A DNA stretch of 64,000 bases from Ixodes scapularis (GCF_016920785.2 NW_024609837.1:48672745-48736744); one strand, 5' to 3'. Numbered from the stretch's first letter, positions 44,326 to 56,200 are shown. A program made the numbers and translations. The notes: generated by a model not told the origin, from the sequence alone.

Positions 44326-45112
44326 TGACTTTGATTTTAAATACCTGGCCAATTACTGGCTTGTGGTCCTATGCTTCTAGTAACGTTAGTTTTAATGTTA
44401 TAGTCACGTTGAAATGCTCAAACTCAGCAGTTAATGAATCTTAATTAGCGTGCACTTTACTTGAAACCTAGCGTTCTTTATGTATTTTAAAGTAGCCATA
44501 TATGGCGATGAATTAAGCTCTCTGAATGGAAAACAGCCAGAGAAATCTTGGTCATGCAAATATTTTATTCCGATAGAAAATATTAAACAGTTTAGTTTAT
44601 TTCCCGACATTTATTTCCGTAAGATCTAAATAAACGTGATATATTAGTAAATTTGCGGAAGCCAAAGCCATAGAATTATATTTGACAACTATTTCAATAG
44701 TGTTAATATAGCTTTTATTATGAATATAGACAATAGCTAAAAATAAAACAATCTTCTTTCAAATGTTCACCAACAAGAAGTAATAATGTGGATACAATTA
44801 TTTTACCTCAAACACGTTTCTAACATTGCCGCGAAATAAAGCATTGTCTGTGCATATAGAAATATTAAGTTTACTGCAGACATAATCTAATAAATTTTAT
44901 TTACAAATATAAGCACCCCGAGAAGGGAGTCAGCACGACAAAAGATGAGAAATACGCCAAAAAACTAGAACAAAGAAAAGGAGCACACATGAGAGGGGGT
45001 AACTTGCAACCGAACTTTCCTACACACGCATAAAACTATTAAAACCGCACATGCGCACAGAGGATACATTTATAGATTTAAAAAAAAAAAAGCCAGAAGC
45101 CAGACGTCACTG
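44326..45112. other. AT-rich sequence and 3' flank of a Penelope-like element
   Basis: No coding signal in 44330-44900. The stretch 44910-45110 (GCACCCCGAGAAGGGAGTCAGCACG...) adjoins the GIY-YIG remnant and is probably its 3' untranslated part. Confidence 0.4.
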
Positions 45113-45121
45113 GTGGGTGTC

Positions 45122-45481
45122 TCAAGCTTGACTGATAGAAGCCTGCTCCTCATCGAAGAGGGTGATAGAGGGTGCGCTTATAGAAACATTCGAACCATGT
45201 TCCCTTATCTTGAAGGCCTCGTGTATTTCACGTTTCAGTTGCGTTTTGAATATATTCGCCACCTTAGATCTATAGAACTCCGGTCGGCATTCACATCTAT
45301 CGCAGTGTGTAGCGAAATGTCCAGACGTTGATTGCCTGGTGGCAGCTGAGTGTTCTTTAATTCTATCATCGAGGCACCTCCCCGTCTGGCACGGGTAAAC
45401 CTTACAGCAAGACAGGACAATTTCATAGGTGACCCCCATGGCGCACTCACGACACTTGGTCGCATGACGTTTAATGCACAC
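45122..45481 (-). pseudogene. GIY-YIG endonuclease, Penelope-like element B
   Basis: The frame reads C-R-E-C-A-M-G-V-T-Y-E-I-V-L-S-C-C-K-V-Y, then the Q-T-G-R-C-L-D-D-R-I-K-E-H motif, followed by G-H-F-A-T-H-C and more Cys. The first GIY part is V-T-Y and the YIG part is changed to Y-P-C, so a key motif is damaged. The upstream C-x2-C is the small zinc-binding motif seen in front of the domain in many Penelope elements. Confidence 0.85.
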
Positions 45482-46057
45482 TCCTTCCGCCTTCCTTCAC
45501 TCTTCATCTTTTTTGTTTATTCTTTTACACAATATAAAATGTTCGTTTAGCACGAAAAAAAAAAACGCAATGCGAAACCTATTTGCCAGCTTTTTCAGGG
45601 TATGGGATGCCTTGTGTACATATGGAATGGAAACAGGTTTGGCCTCTTACCTCGCCCTCTCATCCTGCTCACCTCTGCCCAAGCCCTTTCAGCTTCTGAC
45701 CAAACCCTCTGCAACATCACAAAGAGCACTGGGTGGGAAACCAACAAATTGCAATCTAACTTACTGTGTCCGGAAACAAGCACTCATCTTGTGAGAGCAG
45801 GATTTCTTCGAAGAGGCAACCAGGCAACTGGAGGCTATTCCCCTTTTTACAAGCTTCGAGTTGGCCGAGTCAGAGAAAAGCAACTTTTTTGAGAACGAGG
45901 CTTATACGCCCAACACACATTGTCACCCTCAGACAAAATACTCGAGTCTAAAAATTGAAGCGCATGAAGCACACGGTTTCATGTGTGAAATGTAAACCCG
46001 TCGCACTGCTCTTAAATACCTTGAACACTTCAGAAACCACAGTATCTTTGTTAACCT

Positions 46058-46500
46058 CTACAGAATATCTGTTCTAAAAAGGAAAATCATCCACATATCT
46101 AAAATCCGAAGCCTGTAGTTCTCTTGCACCACCTCTTCAATTGCGCTGTCACACGACGCAAGAAAAAGATCACAGTGTACAAGAGCCACCCTCGATCCGA
46201 TGGAAATGTGTTTTCTTTGTACAAACAGCTCCACTTCAAAAGAAACAAAACTACTTCGAAGCAAATAAATTGGCAATATAAAAAAAAAAAAGAAATCTTT
46301 TGCTGTGATGTTTGTAGAACTACGGAATTGCATCTCCCCGTTCTTTTCGATACATGTTTCCACAACCGCCAGCAGCTATTCTTGTGGCACGGAGTAAAAC
46401 AAATCCTCAACGTATACCGAAAGGCCTTTTGTACCCCACCAGAAACCGCTATGTAGAAATTCAATTATCTCTTCCGACTTTCTTAAGAAATTGGTCCCCC
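46058..46500 (-). pseudogene. Reverse transcriptase palm, Penelope-like element B
   Basis: The frame carries F-V-Q-R-K-H-I-S-I-G-S-R-V-A, then L-F-L-A-S-C-D-S-A-I, matching the G-S-P/R-V-A and helix of Penelope reverse transcriptases. The R-Y-V-D-D-F active-site box is read as L-D-M-W-M-I-F because of a local frame or base change, so the catalytic Asp pair is lost in this frame. Confidence 0.75.
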
Positions 46501-46628
46501 AATTTCAAACCCGAAAGATGTTTACATAGGACGCCGGGTACTTCCCGCTGCTAAGAGTCTCTTTCAGTGATGATAGTCCTGAACAGACTCCTAGTCTAAT
46601 GGGATTTTGCTGTGAAAAACCTGCCAAA

Positions 46629-46955
46629 TCAAATTTCTTTGAAGCTTACAGTTTCCTTACCAGGATAATCACTTCCATTCTTTGGAACAAGGATTTTATC
46701 AGTATTTTTTATCTCAGGCAGCGAGACTGACTGGACGATCCTGAAAGGCCTTTCAAAGGCTTCCTGGGATTTCATCAGCGACAAAGCTACTCCCACAACA
46801 ACATACCCACCCTCCTTGTGAACCGTTAAAAGTTTAAGGCTATGCACTTTAAAATGAGAGAAAACACGATTCGTAATGCCAGTCCTCTGGACCGTTTCCA
46901 AATTGCGCAGTAACACATCGACACATCGGTTTTGGCGCTTGCGAATCTTTCTCAC
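46629..46955 (-). pseudogene. N-terminal part of Penelope-like reverse transcriptase, element B
   Basis: H-S-L-K-L-L-T-V-H-K-E-G-G-Y-V-V-V resembles the conserved D-K-(E/G)-G-F-V-V strand that opens the Penelope reverse transcriptase. It is followed by an E-A-F-E-R-P-F segment. It starts where copy A ends. The assignment is by motif and position. Confidence 0.55.
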
Positions 46956-47613
46956 TCTGCGGAGCCAGCCAGCGGTTTCGAAGGTGCGTTCTTTTCAAAT
47001 CGTTTATAATACCGCTTAAGGACTTTACATTGGTTAAACGTTGGGGAGCATTTGAAGCCTCTCACGTGTATAGCGAAGTGTCCAGCCGTTGTCCGTTGAT
47101 TGAAAGGGATGATGTTAACACACCTGCCAGTTTGACCCACGTAGACTCTCCCACAGGTAAACTGCATATCATATATGACTCCAACGGTGCAGTAGACATA
47201 TTTGTGTGCATGTTGTAATTTGCATTGATCAGTTGATTTCTTCTGAGAGTTAATTTAGGGCAAAGTCTTTTAAGCTTGTCTGGAGCAGAGACTACTACTT
47301 TGATGTCAAACTTGTTTGCTATTCTTTTCAAGTTGTGCGACATTTTCAGAATATAGAATATGACAGTTGGACGGCGATTCTTTTGAGCTTTTCTTTTTTG
47401 TCTTCTATAAGTTGTCACCATTGTTTCTACGACTTCACGCGGAATATAAGGTAGGTATCCAGACCCCATAAACCATTCCACTTCTACTTCTAACCTTCTC
47501 CGCGTTTTGTGGTCGCAAACTTTCAACAGGGTTGTGGTAAGGCAGGTTTTAGCTATTTCTCGTATGGGCCGAGTCGTATTGTAATAATGTGCTTTCGTTC
47601 TTGGCTTGTACAT
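46952..47613 (-). pseudogene. Penelope-like element A, connector and GIY-YIG end
   Basis: The frame at 47062-47613 holds the connector after the reverse transcriptase: Y-I-P-R-E-V, then R-R-P-T-V-I-F-Y-I-L-K-M-S-H-N-L-K-R-I-A, K-V-V-V-S-A-P-D-K-L and C-P-K-L. After a frameshift, 46952-47167 gives C-G-R-V-Y-V-G-Q-T-G-R-C-V-N and G-H-F-A-I-H, the GIY-YIG end. The 5' half (reverse transcriptase) is missing. The next element in the same orientation starts directly after it. Confidence 0.85.
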
Positions 47614-47799
47614 TTAGCATGCATAGTTGTTGAATTCATGTTTCTGGTCTAAATATTATAGAAATCAGTTGGCACTTCGTGCGTCAACTTTGGACATTGG
47701 GCTTGTTCTGCGAATGTTTAACGAATATTGACTAGTTGCTTCTCTTTGGCAGGTGAAACATAATGGAGTACCATTTCAGGCCGCAGGCGTGAGAAACGC

Positions 47800-49460
47800 C
47801 CAACTTGGCAAAAGCGTGGCGAACGTAAGGGCCCAACTTTGGGCCAGTTCGTTTTTGCTCCATGGCGCTTGTCAGTGCCATACTAGGTTGCCTAACTGAA
47901 ACCCTATTTGTGCGATACTAGGGCACGCCAAAGTTTTCCTTTTCTCTCGTCCGCCACAGGAGTGCCGAAGTAAGTGCCATACTTGAGGCATAACTGCGAA
48001 AGCAACGCCTAATTTAGGTATTTCAGGCATGCAAGAATTTGACTTTTCTCTGGTCCATTACAGTTGTGCGAAAGGAAGTGCCAGACTTGAGCCATGAGTG
48101 CCGAAGTAAATTTAAATTTGGGGATTCAAGGCATGCCAAAGTTTGGCTCTTTTCTGCCTTGCTACTGGAGTGCCAAATAAGTGCCAAAAGTGCCAAAGAG
48201 AGCCCAGAGGCCTGCCGAACTTTGGAATATCTCTGGCGTGCCACATAAATGCTTTTTTACGCTCTCCAGAAGAAAATTAAAGTAAATAAGCGTTGGAAAT
48301 ACGATGGTAAGATGCCATCATCTCCGTTCCCAAACAGCACCGCAATACATGGCAGCGTAGTGCCGGTACCGGCAAAACGTCGGTTCCAATGTCACTAAAA
48401 TGTCGAGTTTCGCGCCACCGTTTCATATACGGCAGGTATTGCCGTACAGTCGTCTTGCCCCGGCCTAGTCTGTGCGCTGTTTCATGCAAATAATCTACGA
48501 TGCGTCTGCTCCGTATTGGCCGGACGTCTCGCAAGTCTTTGTTGTATTGGACGTTGAATATAAATCACGTACACGTAGGAACAATTTTTTTATTCGATCG
48601 CTCTCAAACGTTTATTGAACCACTATCATTACACACAGCTCATACTCTGACATATTTTAAAATGTCTACTTCTCTGTGAAGCGAAAAGACAATATAAAGT
48701 TGAATTAACACTAATTTTATGCCAAGAAATTCCATAACTTAAACTACAAAAAAAAAACAAAAAAAAAAAACGCGGAGATTGAGAGGAAAGCAGAGCTACA
48801 ATCAGACGCATATGCTTACAGTGTACTTACTAATAAGACAGCGATATCATGTAATCCTTGATAGATGCATAATCCGATCCGGGCAGCCAAAAAACACAGT
48901 CGAGAAAGAAGGTTGCGCACATTCAACTGACGTCTCGTCGTCGGGGAAGAGCAGTTTTGGCCGAAGCGTGTCCAACAAACACCGCACGAGAATTCCACGG
49001 ACTCCGGCGAAAAAAATGACCATTACCGACAAATTCGCATGGACGTATTCCGGCCGTTTAAAGGTCGGTGTAAAACCTTGGTTTTCTGCAAGGAAGATAA
49101 TCCTCTTAGTCGTCCCCCTTCCTAAGCAGCGGATGCAGCCAAGCTGGGGCCAGGTAAAACAGGGAGGGGATACTGGAGAGGAGATGCGGGCAAAAGGGGA
49201 AAGCGCGAAGTGTACGTCGGCCCTTTAAAATGATGAACAACGGCTATAGTCAAGGCCTCCGGCGCGCAGGCGCAGTAGCGGTTTCTTCATTACCAAGGGC
49301 TAGCGGAGGGGGAAACGCGATATACGAAAACTTCATTTCGGAAACCGGATCTACGTGGCCCGACAACTTCTACAACTTGTCAAACGGCGAAAACAACCCC
49401 AGCGCGCGACAGAAAGAGTCACGTGACAAATTTTCGTCCAAGCGTTTTGTCAGGGATTGG
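47800..49460. mobile_element. Second, partial copy of the 3.6-kb element
   Basis: From GTAAGGGCCCAACTTTGG (about 47827) to GTCACGTGACAAATTTTCGTCCAA (about 49440) it parallels 33675-35390. It has only three to four 103-bp-type units (47905, 48010 and 48116 spacing near 105). A 160-bp or so unrelated stretch (49085-49260) replaces the corresponding part. The CCCAGG termini and the right-hand repeats are not found here. Confidence 0.8.
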
Positions 49461-51400
49461 CTTCCAGAACAGGGCTGTTCTGAAAGCCTCTCCCTGATGA
49501 CTTTGTCATGAACAGGTCTAACGCCGCCAAATAACAATAATATTATTAAAACAAAAACAGGAGGTGAGAGTTCGGAACGCTAACAGAGAACGAGGGAAAA
49601 GATAGGAGCTGGGCCCGGCTGATGTGTGCGTGAAAAACGCAACGTTCCATCGAATTGGGCAACCGGTAAAGCGTCATGGTAAAACCTTTTTTTTTTTTTT
49701 TCAAATTTATTTTTGTGGTTTTTCTTCTCGGGCTAGCGACTAGCCCGAACTCCACAAAGTTGATTCTGTATCGCTCCCTTGTTTCAGCGTGATCGAATGT
49801 CGTTGTTGAGGTAGAGAAACAAACTACCGTAATTGATTCAGTTAGAGCCATATCCCATCTGAAGATGACCTGCGCATCTGTTCTTCCCCGGCGCACACAT
49901 GCCAGCCATAATTGAATCCCAACTAGAGAACGTAAGGAACAACGACGACGAGACTGCACTTTTCCCCGGAAATGCGAACCGTGCAGAAAGCATTTCCCTT
50001 TGAGTACATTATTCCTGTCCCATGTGAGTCGCTTGCTTCTTCTGTCGTTCGCGATGATTGGCAACCTGCGTGTTCCATGGGAAAGTGGAAGCGTGGAATT
50101 TATTTAAAAAAAAAAAATCATCTATTATTCGAAAAAAAATACGGCCATGAAACTGCCCACAAACAGGGACGGTACCATTGAACAGCGCGTCAAAAATAAG
50201 ATATATTCACCTTTCAGCCAAATGAAATGCAAGCGGTCCGAACTCAAAATCAATGTTTCAGCAGTACACGTTATCTCATTTGAACGTTACAACTGATTTT
50301 CTCAAAATTTTAATAGGAAAATATCTTTGGCCATTTTTGGTAAATGTCGCCATTGAGCTCCCTGTCAATCACCATTTTCCCCATAGCAATTCCACAACAT
50401 TACTCCTAAATGTTTAATAAATGAATTTTAATATTTCATCTGGTTCAGACCGTTAGGGCTCCATTCAGACAGAGAATGTTTATTTTTGTGGTAAAAAAAA
50501 AAAGAAAACAAGGCCTAACTTTTCTTTTAAACACAGCACAAGAACCAGTAACACGAAAAACTTTTTTTTTAACAGTCTCAACAAGATGGTCATACCATGC
50601 CCTCTCTAAACCTCAACGTGAATGCGAATCCGTTCCACCTCTCCTCCACGCGCCCGAACCGCCAAAAGCTAAAACAAGTGAAAAAGAAGTGATCCCCAAC
50701 TAAATCGTGTCTCTCGCCATCAATATTGCTCTAGAAAAAAAGACTTCTGTTCGTGTAAAATTTATTTCCCAACACGCCTATACCAAACCGGACTATAAAA
50801 AAAAAAACACACACACACACACAAAAAAACCACATCTGTTTATTTTTCGTGGCCCACTTAAAAAAAAAAAAAACGCGCGGTAAGTTACAAGAATCTTATA
50901 CTCGCTCCCCACACAATTAAACTGCGACTTTTACCGATGGAACGCCGAAGAACGCATGAAGCGCCAGTAATTGTGAACTAAATAATCCGCGGTCTGCGTT
51001 TCTCAAGCTGACACTCGATAGATATTTTTTTAGCCTTTCTTGTATTGGCAGCATTTTGAGAAGTGTTATAACTGCAAATTGTTTTAATATAGGTCCACAA
51101 TGGGATTGCTACGTCCTTGAAACATAAAATGATGATTTAATTGTTTGTATAATTGTAAACAATGGAAAATTAACTTTCACAGAAGTGTAATCACCAGTTC
51201 AACGGTACTTCTGGTAAAAATAAAGCCGTCACTGGCAGCTTCCAGGAATGGAGCAGGGTAGGTCCAGATCCTCTTATTATGCATTGTTCCGCATCCAATT
51301 GGTTTGCTGAATTGGACGATATAATCGACGATGCGGGACGCAGAAACCAGAAGGCTACACACAATAAGCCACCACCCGGTTTTCTTAAAGGGTTCTGCTG
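49461..51400. other. Unassigned region
   Basis: Minus frame 49546-50064 (172 codons) is long but carries poly-Lys from an A-run and no domain I know. A (CA)n stretch lies at 50808-50824, with many A- or T-runs. No RNA gene or terminal repeats. Confidence 0.4.
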
Positions 51401-51429
51401 GGGATCGAGGACCGACACATACCATGGTT

Positions 51430-52190
51430 CAAACCTGGTTTGCGCAATGGAGCATAACCACCTTAGCCTGCTCAACGATCCGGGCTTACCAACGTGAGTT
51501 GGCCAGCATGCCCGCCAGGGCAACACCACGACCGACCTCACCTGGACAAACAGCCGGCGGGCCCTCTTCTGGGAACCAGGGACAGACACGTGGGGGAGCG
51601 ACCACCTGCCCATCTTCATTCGTTTGCGCGGCCGCAAGATAACGGTGCCGAAACGAACTACGAGCGTCGTCTGCTGGGACGCCTTCCGCGCAGAGCTGGA
51701 GCAAACAGCCGTCACTACATCAGGCGGTGACCCGGAGGCTCACGAACTGGCCCAGCTTCTGCGAACAATACACGAAGCCGAAAGGTTATCTACCCAGCAA
51801 TTTCAGGTAGCGGAGGATACGCCGTGGCCGAACTTGCACCTGTGTAACCTATGGCAACAACGCCTCGACGCGCTACGTATGTACAGAGAGAGAGGACGAA
51901 CGCCCCGACTACGATGTCGTCTGAACCTTATAACGGCTTAGGCGCGCGATTACGCAAATACACTCTCTACAGGCAGATGGTGCGACCTTTGCTCCAGCTG
52001 TAACGGTAACATGAGCGGACCACGCATATGGCATATCTTTCGGAATTGGCAGGGCAAAGCTAAGAGATGCACCGTGGCGCAGAGAGCGGCTCTACGCATG
52101 CGAACCTCGGAGGAGCAGCAGGCGCTCCAGGCTGGGGCAGTGTTCTTCCCGCAGCCTGCGGCTTCACTGGATCCCACAAAATGCTCTTGA
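51430..52190 (+). pseudogene. LINE ORF2, endonuclease C-terminus and linker
   Basis: In shifting frames the sequence gives L-L-N-D-P-G-L-P-T, then P-D-L-T-W-T-N, and near 51597 G-S-D-H-L-P-I-F-I, the terminal S-D-H motif of AP-type endonucleases that nick the target site. From 51624 a frame runs to the stop at 51941, and after it a linker continues to about 52190. The N-terminal endonuclease half is missing. Confidence 0.75.
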
Positions 52191-52357
52191 GAAGCGTATG
52201 CACTTGGGCTAGTTGGTGATCCATGTTTGTGAGCGTAAGAGCGCTAAAAACAACAGACAAGTAAAAGAAACGTACAACCCAGAGCGCTGTGTTGTACGTT
52301 TCTTTTACTTGTCTGTTGTTTTTAGAGCTTTTACCCTCACAAACATGCTCTTGAGAT
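52178..52357. mobile_element. Hairpin insertion with 12-bp target duplication in the LINE
   Basis: ATGCTCTTGAGA occurs at about 52179-52190 and again at about 52346-52357, flanking an insert of roughly 155 bp. The insert starts with AGCGTATGCACTTGGGCTAG and then forms a near-perfect hairpin. The arm 52222-52278 (CATGTTTGTGAG...GTACAAC) pairs with 52291-52347, with a 12-nt loop. A 12-bp duplication suggests insertion by a reverse-transcription mechanism. Confidence 0.8.
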
Positions 52358-52559
52358 TCCGCGAGACCGACTCAGATGATTGGAGATTTTCAGGCATTGG
52401 ATCTCTAAGCACCGGAGCAGGTCGACATGGACCAACCGTTTCAAATGGGCGAACTTCACGCAGCTTTAGCAAGAGCGAACGCCCGCCATGCACCTGCCCG
52501 GACCTGATAACCATCTCGGAACTGCGCAACCTCCCTGAACTCTACCTCCAGCTTCTTGA

Positions 52560-53690
52560 CGCGATCAACGAGATTTAGAGGACGGGCAACTTCCCGAGCT
52601 TCTGGCGCGAATTCCTGGCGATAACTATTCTAAAACCGGGCAAGCCGCCGAATGAGCACACAAACCTCCGGCCAATTTCCCTTACCAGCAACTTGTGTAA
52701 ACTTTCTGAACGTATTGTCCTTGAGCGACTCAAGTGGCATCTCGAGAGGAACTCCCCGCTCCACCCATATCAACTCGGATTTCGCCACGAGATGAGCACG
52801 CAGGAAATTCTCCTTATGTTGCGCCACCACGTCCTTGACGCGTACTCGAATGTGCAGACGAGAACGGTGGTGGCGGTGGACGTTCGCAAGGCGTTCAACT
52901 CCTTCCCTCACGAGGCTGTCCTCCAGAGCACAGAGCTTGCTGGGGTGTGCGGCCACCTTCTGAATTTTGTTAAGAGTTTCCTGAACGACCAAACGTACAA
53001 GATCAAAGGCGGTGACTATATCGGACCCGCTCAACCGAACAGGACCGGGGTACCGCAGGGCGCGGTCCTCTCGCCCACCCTCTTCAACTTGGTCATGGCA
53101 AGACTTCACCCACTCCTGAAAGCGGTTCCGTCGCTGCGTTTCGCCGTATACGCCAATGATGTCACCATCTGGGCAACGACGGGATCGGCGGGCGAATTGG
53201 AGCACACGCTTCAGCTTGGCCTCGACGGCATACAGGGCTTTCTTCAGAATGTGGGCATGACCGCCTCGGCCGAGAAGACCGAATACGTCGTGGTTCTCAA
53301 CGGGCCCCACAGAAAGACCGAAGTGGTCCGCAACCAAATCGCCCTGAGCATGGCCGGCCAAAGCATACGGCGAAAACCCTGCGTTCGGATCCTAGGAGCC
53401 TGCATAAATCAAGATGGGAAAGGCACCACGTGGGTGACGAATGTCGCCTTGCAGTGCAGACCCCTCCTCCGCCTCATCCGTAGAATCACACACCTCCAGT
53501 GGGGAACGAGGGAGAGAGAAACGCGACAGCTAGTCATGACTCTGCTAGAATCCCGTATCTTCTACGGCTATAACTATCACGTCTTCACACCCAGGCAGGC
53601 GGAGCAACTCGAGAAACTCAATCGCGAAGTCATCCGCATTGTTACCGGACTGCCTAAGCACACGCCACCCCCCTCCCCGGGAGCTGTACG
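52560..53690 (+). pseudogene. LINE reverse transcriptase with YAND in place of YADD
   Basis: After a stop at 52576-52578 the frame continues through R-P-I-S-L-T-S-N-L-C-K, the start of the fingers domain. A long open frame at 52693-53961 carries F-R-H-E-M-S-T, V-V-A-V-D-V-R-K-A-F-N (first catalytic Asp), G-V-P-Q-G-A-V-L-S-P and F-A-V-Y-A-N-D-V-T-I-W. The last is the active-site box, normally Y-A-D-D; codon AAT at 53155-53157 replaces the first of the Asp pair, so the enzyme should be dead. From about 53690 the frame leaves the true coding phase. Confidence 0.92.
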
Positions 53691-54690
53691 CACACGGCGG
53701 CATGAACCTCCTGTCGGAAGTCGCCGAACAGGCGGTCCTCGCCCCGAGCGACCGCCTCAGCAGCTCGACAGCTGGGCTTTCCATATTGGAAGAGCTCCGC
53801 GTGTCTCCCAGTCTGGACGTCCGCCCGGCAGACGCGCACTCGCCCCCTCCGTGGGCCACCCCGGTCATGCTTATCGACGGAAAACCCCTCCCACGAAACA
53901 TGGGATCTGGACCGAGCAACTCGGAGCGACGCGAACGCTTTGCCAAAGCGCACACATGTAGCGTTGCGCACAAATCACCGCCTACGCCCACCATCATCTA
54001 CACTGACATGGCGGAGACTTTGCTGTCGACTGCCGGCGACGACGACGAAGGAGAGCATAGAACCTCAAGCACGTCCAGGCGGTCGCGTGGGTCGACACCA
54101 CCCATGGCATAGCGAACGCGGCTGCACTTTCATCCACTGATGACGTCGACACTACGCAAGCGGAACTCATGGCACTCCTCCAAGCATCCCAGTGGGTTCT
54201 TCAATCTTTTGCACCTACAGACATCCTCTACAAACGCATTCCAAAACTCAGCCAGCGAGGCAGCCGGCGAGGCAGAAGTCCCGGCCGACCCGTCTGCCGT
54301 CAACGAAAGCGCTAAACAGCGAAGGCGGAGAACCCTTCGGCACTTCCGTGAGGAACGGGAGGAACGTCGGGACAAGCAGTTGCGTCCCGTTCCTCCGATG
54401 CCGATTGACTTACCGAGGGGCACTCAGACCCTCGTCTGCCGCCTCGCGACCAACACTGTCCTGTCCCCGGTGCTGCGCCATAAGTTCTTCAGCGACAACC
54501 CCGACGAGGAATCGTGTCGCCGGTGTCGCAGGACCACGACGGCTGCCCATGATGTCTGGGAGTGCGAGCGCCACGCTCACCTTCGGAAAACGAAAGTGGA
54601 GGAACTCTTAGACGGGATCCGTCCGACGACGTATGTCGATTGGATTTTGCCAACCAGTCGTGACAAGACGATCGTCTTCCTGCTGTGAAC
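53639..54690 (+). pseudogene. LINE ORF2 C-terminus, RNase H-like and Cys/His motif
   Basis: The phase shifts near 53680 and continues in 53639-54112: L-Y-A-H-G-G-M-N-L-L connects to the reverse transcriptase end. I-I-Y-T-D-M-A then starts an RNase H-like domain, whose T-T-Q-A-E-L-M-A-L motif appears at about 54150 in another frame. 54140-54688 ends with C-R-R-C, then H-D-V-W-E-C-x-x-H, the zinc-knuckle-like C-terminus of I/R1-type proteins. It is broken by at least two frameshifts. Confidence 0.8.
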
Positions 54691-54879
54691 AAAGCTGGCG
54701 GAGTTCGTCTACGACAACGACGGCCCCGGCGGACGACTTTGGAGCAGCCGAAGGCGCTGGGATCAACGCCCACCCAGACCGCCGTGAGGGCAATGGCGGA
54801 TCCTTAGGTCCGCACCGATGCAGACGACAATGGAGCATTATAAGCGTGTATGGTATATATCTCTACATATATTCTATAT

Positions 54880-54917
54880 AACAGGGCAATAAAGAACGCC
54901 CTAACAACAACAACAAC
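54880..54917 (+). terminator. 3' end of the LINE with polyadenylation-like signal
   Basis: GGGCAATAAAGAACGCCCT has AATAAA inside a short GGGC/GCCC stem, followed by (AAC)n. Short 3' microsatellite tails of this kind are common in I-like LINEs. Confidence 0.6.
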
Positions 54918-55530
54918 CCCAAAATAATATCCAGCGCGATGAAATCAAAGCAGCTTTTCGGGGCAGTGAGTTGCACCAATATAAATCCCCCTCCTACAAA
55001 AAAAAAACATAAATAAAATACTGGTTAAAACAGGTGAGAATAAGCATTTAGTATCTACCGCATATCACACAATAGTACGCGGAGAAAGTAAAGAGATCAC
55101 AATGTCGGGTCCGTCATAGCATCCGCCTGCCGGATGTGACTGATTTGATGCACTCGCGCGTCGGAGTAGCCTTCTTGTTGATTTACGTGTAACCTCGAAG
55201 GGAGCGGCTTATCCCTAAATTACGTCGTCTACGCGCTCCAAATCGTAGCGCACTGCCAAGAAACATTTAGGGCTTCAACTCTCTCTCTTGATGGGACATT
55301 GCTTCTACATTTGAAATTGTTTGTTCCGAGCGTGAACGGCTGCAGGCGCGATACGACTAAAATAGAAAATAGAAACTCTAGCCATCTGGAATTTGAAGCC
55401 CTGAGGTTATAAGGTCAGCTGACCCCTTGATCACAGGTGATTATTTTTGTCCCGGACGCAGTCTTCCAAAGTACCCGGTGTTGTCTTTTTCGAAGTGTCT
55501 GGTGCCGTTTTGGACTTTGAACTGTGAACC
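54918..55530. other. Unassigned region
   Basis: Flank between two LINE remnants; no gene, RNA or terminal repeats recognised. Confidence 0.4.
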
Positions 55531-56200
55531 TTTTGTGGACTGTGGAGATGTCGGTAACATTATTGGAAACCTTAGTGCATCAACAACCTCAGGCATTGAT
55601 AATATTATGACGAATCATTTAAAGAATACTCAAATTTATTACAGCATCATCTTTTTCATGATATGTACCCAGTCACTTCAACAACATGCACATCCCCCCC
55701 CAGGAACTTGAAGGCGGGTAAGGTGATTCCTTCGCACAAAGGCGGTGATAACATAATCCCTTAAATATTCGTCCTATCAAATTAACTAGCATTCCGTGAA
55801 AAAATCCCTGAGCATGTAAGTTATTCCAATATTTTTCACCTTTTGGATTCAAGCTTATTTTCAGCTCTTTATATCGCGACTTCCATCAATTTTATTCATG
55901 TAAAAGACTATTATACTTCTTTCGCTCACGACATTCACGCCTCTTTGGGTCGGGCTTCCAGGGTTGACTTCATATGTTTAGAAGTTTCTAAAGCTTTCGA
56001 CAAGATACCCTAAGCGTTTCTTAATAAACTTTATAACCTCAACGTAGAGTATAATGCACTCGCTTGGATAGAATCGGTGCTAAGTCTAGAGAGGTCCAAG
56101 GCCGCTGGAGGTTGGTGCTTGCACTGTGACGCTCACGGAGATAAATAGACGGAATCCATTTGACTGCTGACCTTATTTTTATACATTGATGAGGCGCAGT
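55531..56200 (+). mobile_element. CR1/L2-like LINE reverse transcriptase remnant
   Basis: Across several frames the plus strand reads S-A-S-T-T-S-G-I-D-N-I (fingers motif), then K-A-G-K-V-I-P-S-H-K-G-G-D, remnants of the N-Y-R-P-I-S-L segment near 55765, and S-K-A-F-D-K-I-P (first catalytic Asp) near 56000. L-Y-N-L-N-V-E-Y-N-A-L-A-W-I follows at about 56030-56075. At least four stops or shifts. This fits the CR1/L2/Jockey group; the subgroup is uncertain. Confidence 0.75.

Larger units (their letters stand above)
45113..46955 (-). mobile_element. Penelope-like element B, near full coding span but decayed
   Basis: Minus-strand order is an N-terminal region (46629-46955), reverse transcriptase palm (46058-46464), a degraded thumb (45570-46000) and GIY-YIG nuclease (45122-45481). 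This is the canonical Penelope layout. Each part lies in a different frame, with stops between them. It abuts the C-terminal end of copy A at 46955. Confidence 0.8.
51400..54917 (+). mobile_element. I/R1-like LINE retrotransposon, 5'-truncated
   Basis: On the plus strand the order is the end of an AP-type endonuclease, a reverse transcriptase, an RNase H-like part, a Cys/His C-terminus and a 3' end with AATAAAG and (AAC)n. The 5' end is lost. It has several stops (51942, about 52190 and 52578), a frameshift near 53690 and a hairpin insertion at 52191-52357. The layout fits the I/R1-type group of ORF2 proteins. Confidence 0.9.

Noticed and set aside
49546..50064. 172-codon minus frame
   Set aside because: Contains a lysine run from poly-A and shows no domain; no support beyond length.
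52630..53361. 243-codon minus frame opposite the LINE reverse transcriptase
   Set aside because: Antisense shadow of a well-supported RT frame; no domain of its own.
53545..53997. 150-codon minus frame opposite the LINE
   Set aside because: Antisense of the ORF2 region; GC-rich composition keeps it open.
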